Source of the DNA: Tissierella sp.
GTDB lineage: Bacteria; Bacillota; Clostridia; Tissierellales; Tissierellaceae
Length of the DNA: 64,000 nt
Direction: 5' to 3'
Assembly: GCF_031460495.1 (NCBI RefSeq)
Contig: NZ_JAVKTS010000001.1
Coordinates: forward strand, 124,001 to 188,000
The notes beneath the pieces were generated by a model. It did not search any database and was not told the origin of the DNA. It saw nothing but the letters and a program-made list of their open reading frames with translations. The position numbers were made by a program, and so were the translations under genes. Shown piece after piece: positions 62,161 through 64,000 of the stretch (its first letter is position 1; each line of letters opens with the position of its first letter).

Positions 62161-64000
62161 TTATTAAAAAATACATCTGTAAAAGATTTGCAGGTATCAA
62201 AGATAAAGACATAGATTTTCAAGATGGTCTTAATGTAATTCTTGGATCAAATGAGGCTGGCAAAAGTACTTTAGTGGAAGGGATTCATTCTGTGCTATTT
62301 AAGTCCAGTAAGCTGGGATTTAAATCTAATGAGGATAAAGAGTTTCGTAGCAAGTTTATGCCTATACCTGCTGGAGATAGTATTGACGGGGAACTAATCA
62401 TATCTCATGTAGATGGAGATTATACATTAAGCAAAGAGTGGGGAACAGAGTCTTCTTCTAAATTGATTATGCCAAGTCTAGACATTCTAAAAAATGAAGA
62501 GAGCATTCAGGAAGTTTTAAAGGATGTTTTAATGTTTGGTGAAGGTACTTATAGTAGCATCTTTTTTTCTAAGCAAATATATATCAAGGAAGCTATCGAG
62601 AAAATAATTGGAAATCGGGAAGCCACTAGTGAGGTAAGCTCTTTGTTAAGACGAGCTATCATGGAGCTGGATGGTGTTTCCCTGGATGATTTAGGAAAGA
62701 AGATTGATGATGAAATTGATAATTTATACAAGAGATGGGATATAGAAAAGAACTATCCTGAAAATAATAAGGGAATTTCCAATCCTTATAAAGTAGGTAT
62801 TGGAGAAGTATTAGAGAGCTTCTACAAAAAGGAGACAATTAGACTAGCCATGGATGAAGCTAATGAGGCAGAAAAGCAATATAATGACATATGTAAGCAG
62901 ATGAAAGAGACAGAATCAGGCATTGCTGGATTAAAGATAAAAAAAGAATCTATGGAAAAACTAGAAAATGATGTAATTCAAAGATCTATCCTAGAGCCTG
63001 AAATAAGGCAGTTTGACAATGAACTGACTACTTTATCTAAAATCAACCAAGAATGGCCACGAAATGAAGAACAATTGAAACATTTAGAGGCTGATTTAAT
63101 TACTCTAAATAATGATTATGAAAGATTAGAAAAAGAAAAAGAACAGGCAAAAATTCTAGTTGAGAAAAATGCTTTAGAAAGTAGTTTGGCGAAAGTAGAT
63201 AGTTTAAATAATCAGTTGATAGAGATTGATAAGCAGATTGCTAGTATCACAAATGTGACTAAAGAAGATATCTTGGATCTGGATTCTAATTATAACAATA
63301 TGTTAACTAGAGAAGCTATGTTGAAAGCTGGTGTTATCATAGGTCAACTTAATTATTATAAAGGAAAATCTGATCTAGTTGTAACAAAGGATTTAGAAGA
63401 GCCTATTATAGTAAAACCAGGAGAGACCTTTCGGGCAAATGGTTATATAAAGCTGGAATGCGAAGATTTATTAGAAATTGAGTTAAAATCTGGTGACCTT
63501 GATTTTAAAGAAATTCGTTTACAATATGAAGAATATAAGAAGAATTTCCAGGACATTTTAACTAGACTTGGAGTAAAAAGTATTGAAGAGGCTAAGTTAA
63601 ATAAGGAAAGATTAGATGAGCTTAAAAGATCTAAAGATACTTATACTAATAAGATCAATGAGCTTCTTGATGGCAATAGCTATGAAAGCTTAAAGGAGAA
63701 GTTAGCTAGTTTTGGAGATTTGAGCCAAGTCAGGAGCCTGGATATAATTGAATTTGAAATAAAAGATATAGATAAAAAGAAGATAGAAGCTATTTCAAAT
63801 AAGAAAGTTCTAGAAGCTAATATCTTGAAATATAGCCATGAATATGTAGATTTAGATGGATTATTTAATAAAATTGTGGATTTGAAAATGTCTCAGAAGG
63901 AAATAAGAAATCAATTGGATAAACTAGTGCCACTTCCAGCCGAATATGAATCTGCTGAAGATTTTAGAGAGATATTAGCTGAAACTAGAATTGACTACGA
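62157..64000 (+). CDS. YhaN/SbcC-like AAA ATPase, 5' part
   Basis: Open frame from ATG 62157 to the window edge with no stop (614 complete codons seen), so the gene is cut by the window. It starts in ATGA overlap with the nuclease gene. The N-terminus has a SMC/Rad50-type Walker A, GSNEAGKST (30-38), followed by DGLIISHVDG-like strands and FSKQIYIKEA. Long coiled coil starts near 225, and a beta-rich part (VKPGETFRANGYIKLE) interrupts it near 420-445. This is the usual YhaN/SbcC build: the second ATPase half should lie beyond the window. Confidence 0.9.
   Translation, partial: MIIKKYICKRFAGIKDKDIDFQDGLNVILGSNEAGKSTLVEGIHSVLFKSSKLGFKSNEDKEFRSKFMPIPAGDSIDGELIISHVDGDYTLSKEWGTESSSKLIMPSLDILKNEESIQEVLKDVLMFGEGTYSSIFFSKQIYIKEAIEKIIGNREATSEVSSLLRRAIMELDGVSLDDLGKKIDDEIDNLYKRWDIEKNYPENNKGISNPYKVGIGEVLESFYKKETIRLAMDEANEAEKQYNDICKQMKETESGIAGLKIKKESMEKLENDVIQRSILEPEIRQFDNELTTLSKINQEWPRNEEQLKHLEADLITLNNDYERLEKEKEQAKILVEKNALESSLAKVDSLNNQLIEIDKQIASITNVTKEDILDLDSNYNNMLTREAMLKAGVIIGQLNYYKGKSDLVVTKDLEEPIIVKPGETFRANGYIKLECEDLLEIELKSGDLDFKEIRLQYEEYKKNFQDILTRLGVKSIEEAKLNKERLDELKRSKDTYTNKINELLDGNSYESLKEKLASFGDLSQVRSLDIIEFEIKDIDKKKIEAISNKKVLEANILKYSHEYVDLDGLFNKIVDLKMSQKEIRNQLDKLVPLPAEYESAEDFREILAETRIDY

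Noticed and set aside
1-64000. CRISPR array, tRNA, rRNA, prophage or intact insertion sequence
   Set aside because: No regularly spaced repeats, cloverleaf with CCA/T-loop, rRNA core, integrase or transposase was seen on either strand.

Overview
The window is a low-GC chromosomal segment of a Gram-positive, probably anaerobic and motile bacterium. Support for this comes from AT-rich codons, strong AGGAGG-type ribosome binding sites, frequent TTG/GTG starts, a surface protein with S-layer homology (SLH) domains, a lipoprotein, two methyl-accepting chemotaxis proteins (MCPs) and T-tailed terminator hairpins. Gene content looks like Clostridia or Tissierellia, but no ribosomal RNA is present to place it, so this is inference. 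I see no tRNA, rRNA, CRISPR array, phage module or intact insertion sequence. No gap between genes exceeds 300 bases.

Layout. 0.2-4.8 kb: a membrane hydrolase cassette. A CPBP-type membrane protease fused to a BAAT-type alpha/beta hydrolase lies between two S41-peptidase-like paralogues. One paralogue has lost its serine nucleophile, and a 45-base scar of the fusion gene's 3' end remains after the other. 5-12.2 kb: a YczE-type membrane protein, a peptidoglycan-binding protein with four ~140-residue repeats, a two-component system with a metallo-beta-lactamase-fold hydrolase, and a divergent HtrA protease. 12.2-24.6 kb: an ABC-F ATPase with one ATP site apparently dead, two MCPs, a DsbA-like/MsrB thiol-repair pair, PadR plus a coiled-coil protein, PepF, a divergent SAICAR-synthase-like enzyme and a VanY-type carboxypeptidase. 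24.7-31.2 kb: a MacAB/YknXYZ-like efflux operon and a heterodimeric ABC exporter. 31.2-42.5 kb: a two-component system with a 7TMR-DISM sensor, a giant SLH adhesin-like protein of 2199 residues, and a copper-amine-oxidase-N-like secreted protein. 42.6-50 kb: a MarR-controlled heterodimeric ABC exporter, then a PepSY protein with an ArlRS-like two-component system. 50-60 kb: a DUF2249 protein, a lone class I isoprenoid-synthase-fold protein, a DUF3147 protein, a fluoride riboswitch in front of a cation/proton antiporter, a tiny Xre regulator, a nucleotidase, a third ABC pair and a ChrA transporter. 60-64 kb: an alpha/beta hydrolase and a YhaO/YhaN (SbcCD-like) nuclease pair that runs off the window edge.

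The theme is envelope maintenance and defence against exported or environmental toxins. There are three heterodimeric ABC exporters, one MacAB-like pump, fluoride and chromate transport, three two-component systems next to envelope genes, HtrA, VanY and two repeat-rich surface proteins. The observations I rate highest are the fusion/S41 cassette with its duplication scar and pseudo-protease, the ApbE-like flavinylation motif in a chemoreceptor sensor domain, the half-dead ABC-F ATPase, the orphan class I isoprenoid-fold protein, the fluoride-riboswitch antiporter, and the 11-base direct repeats in front of the PepSY gene.
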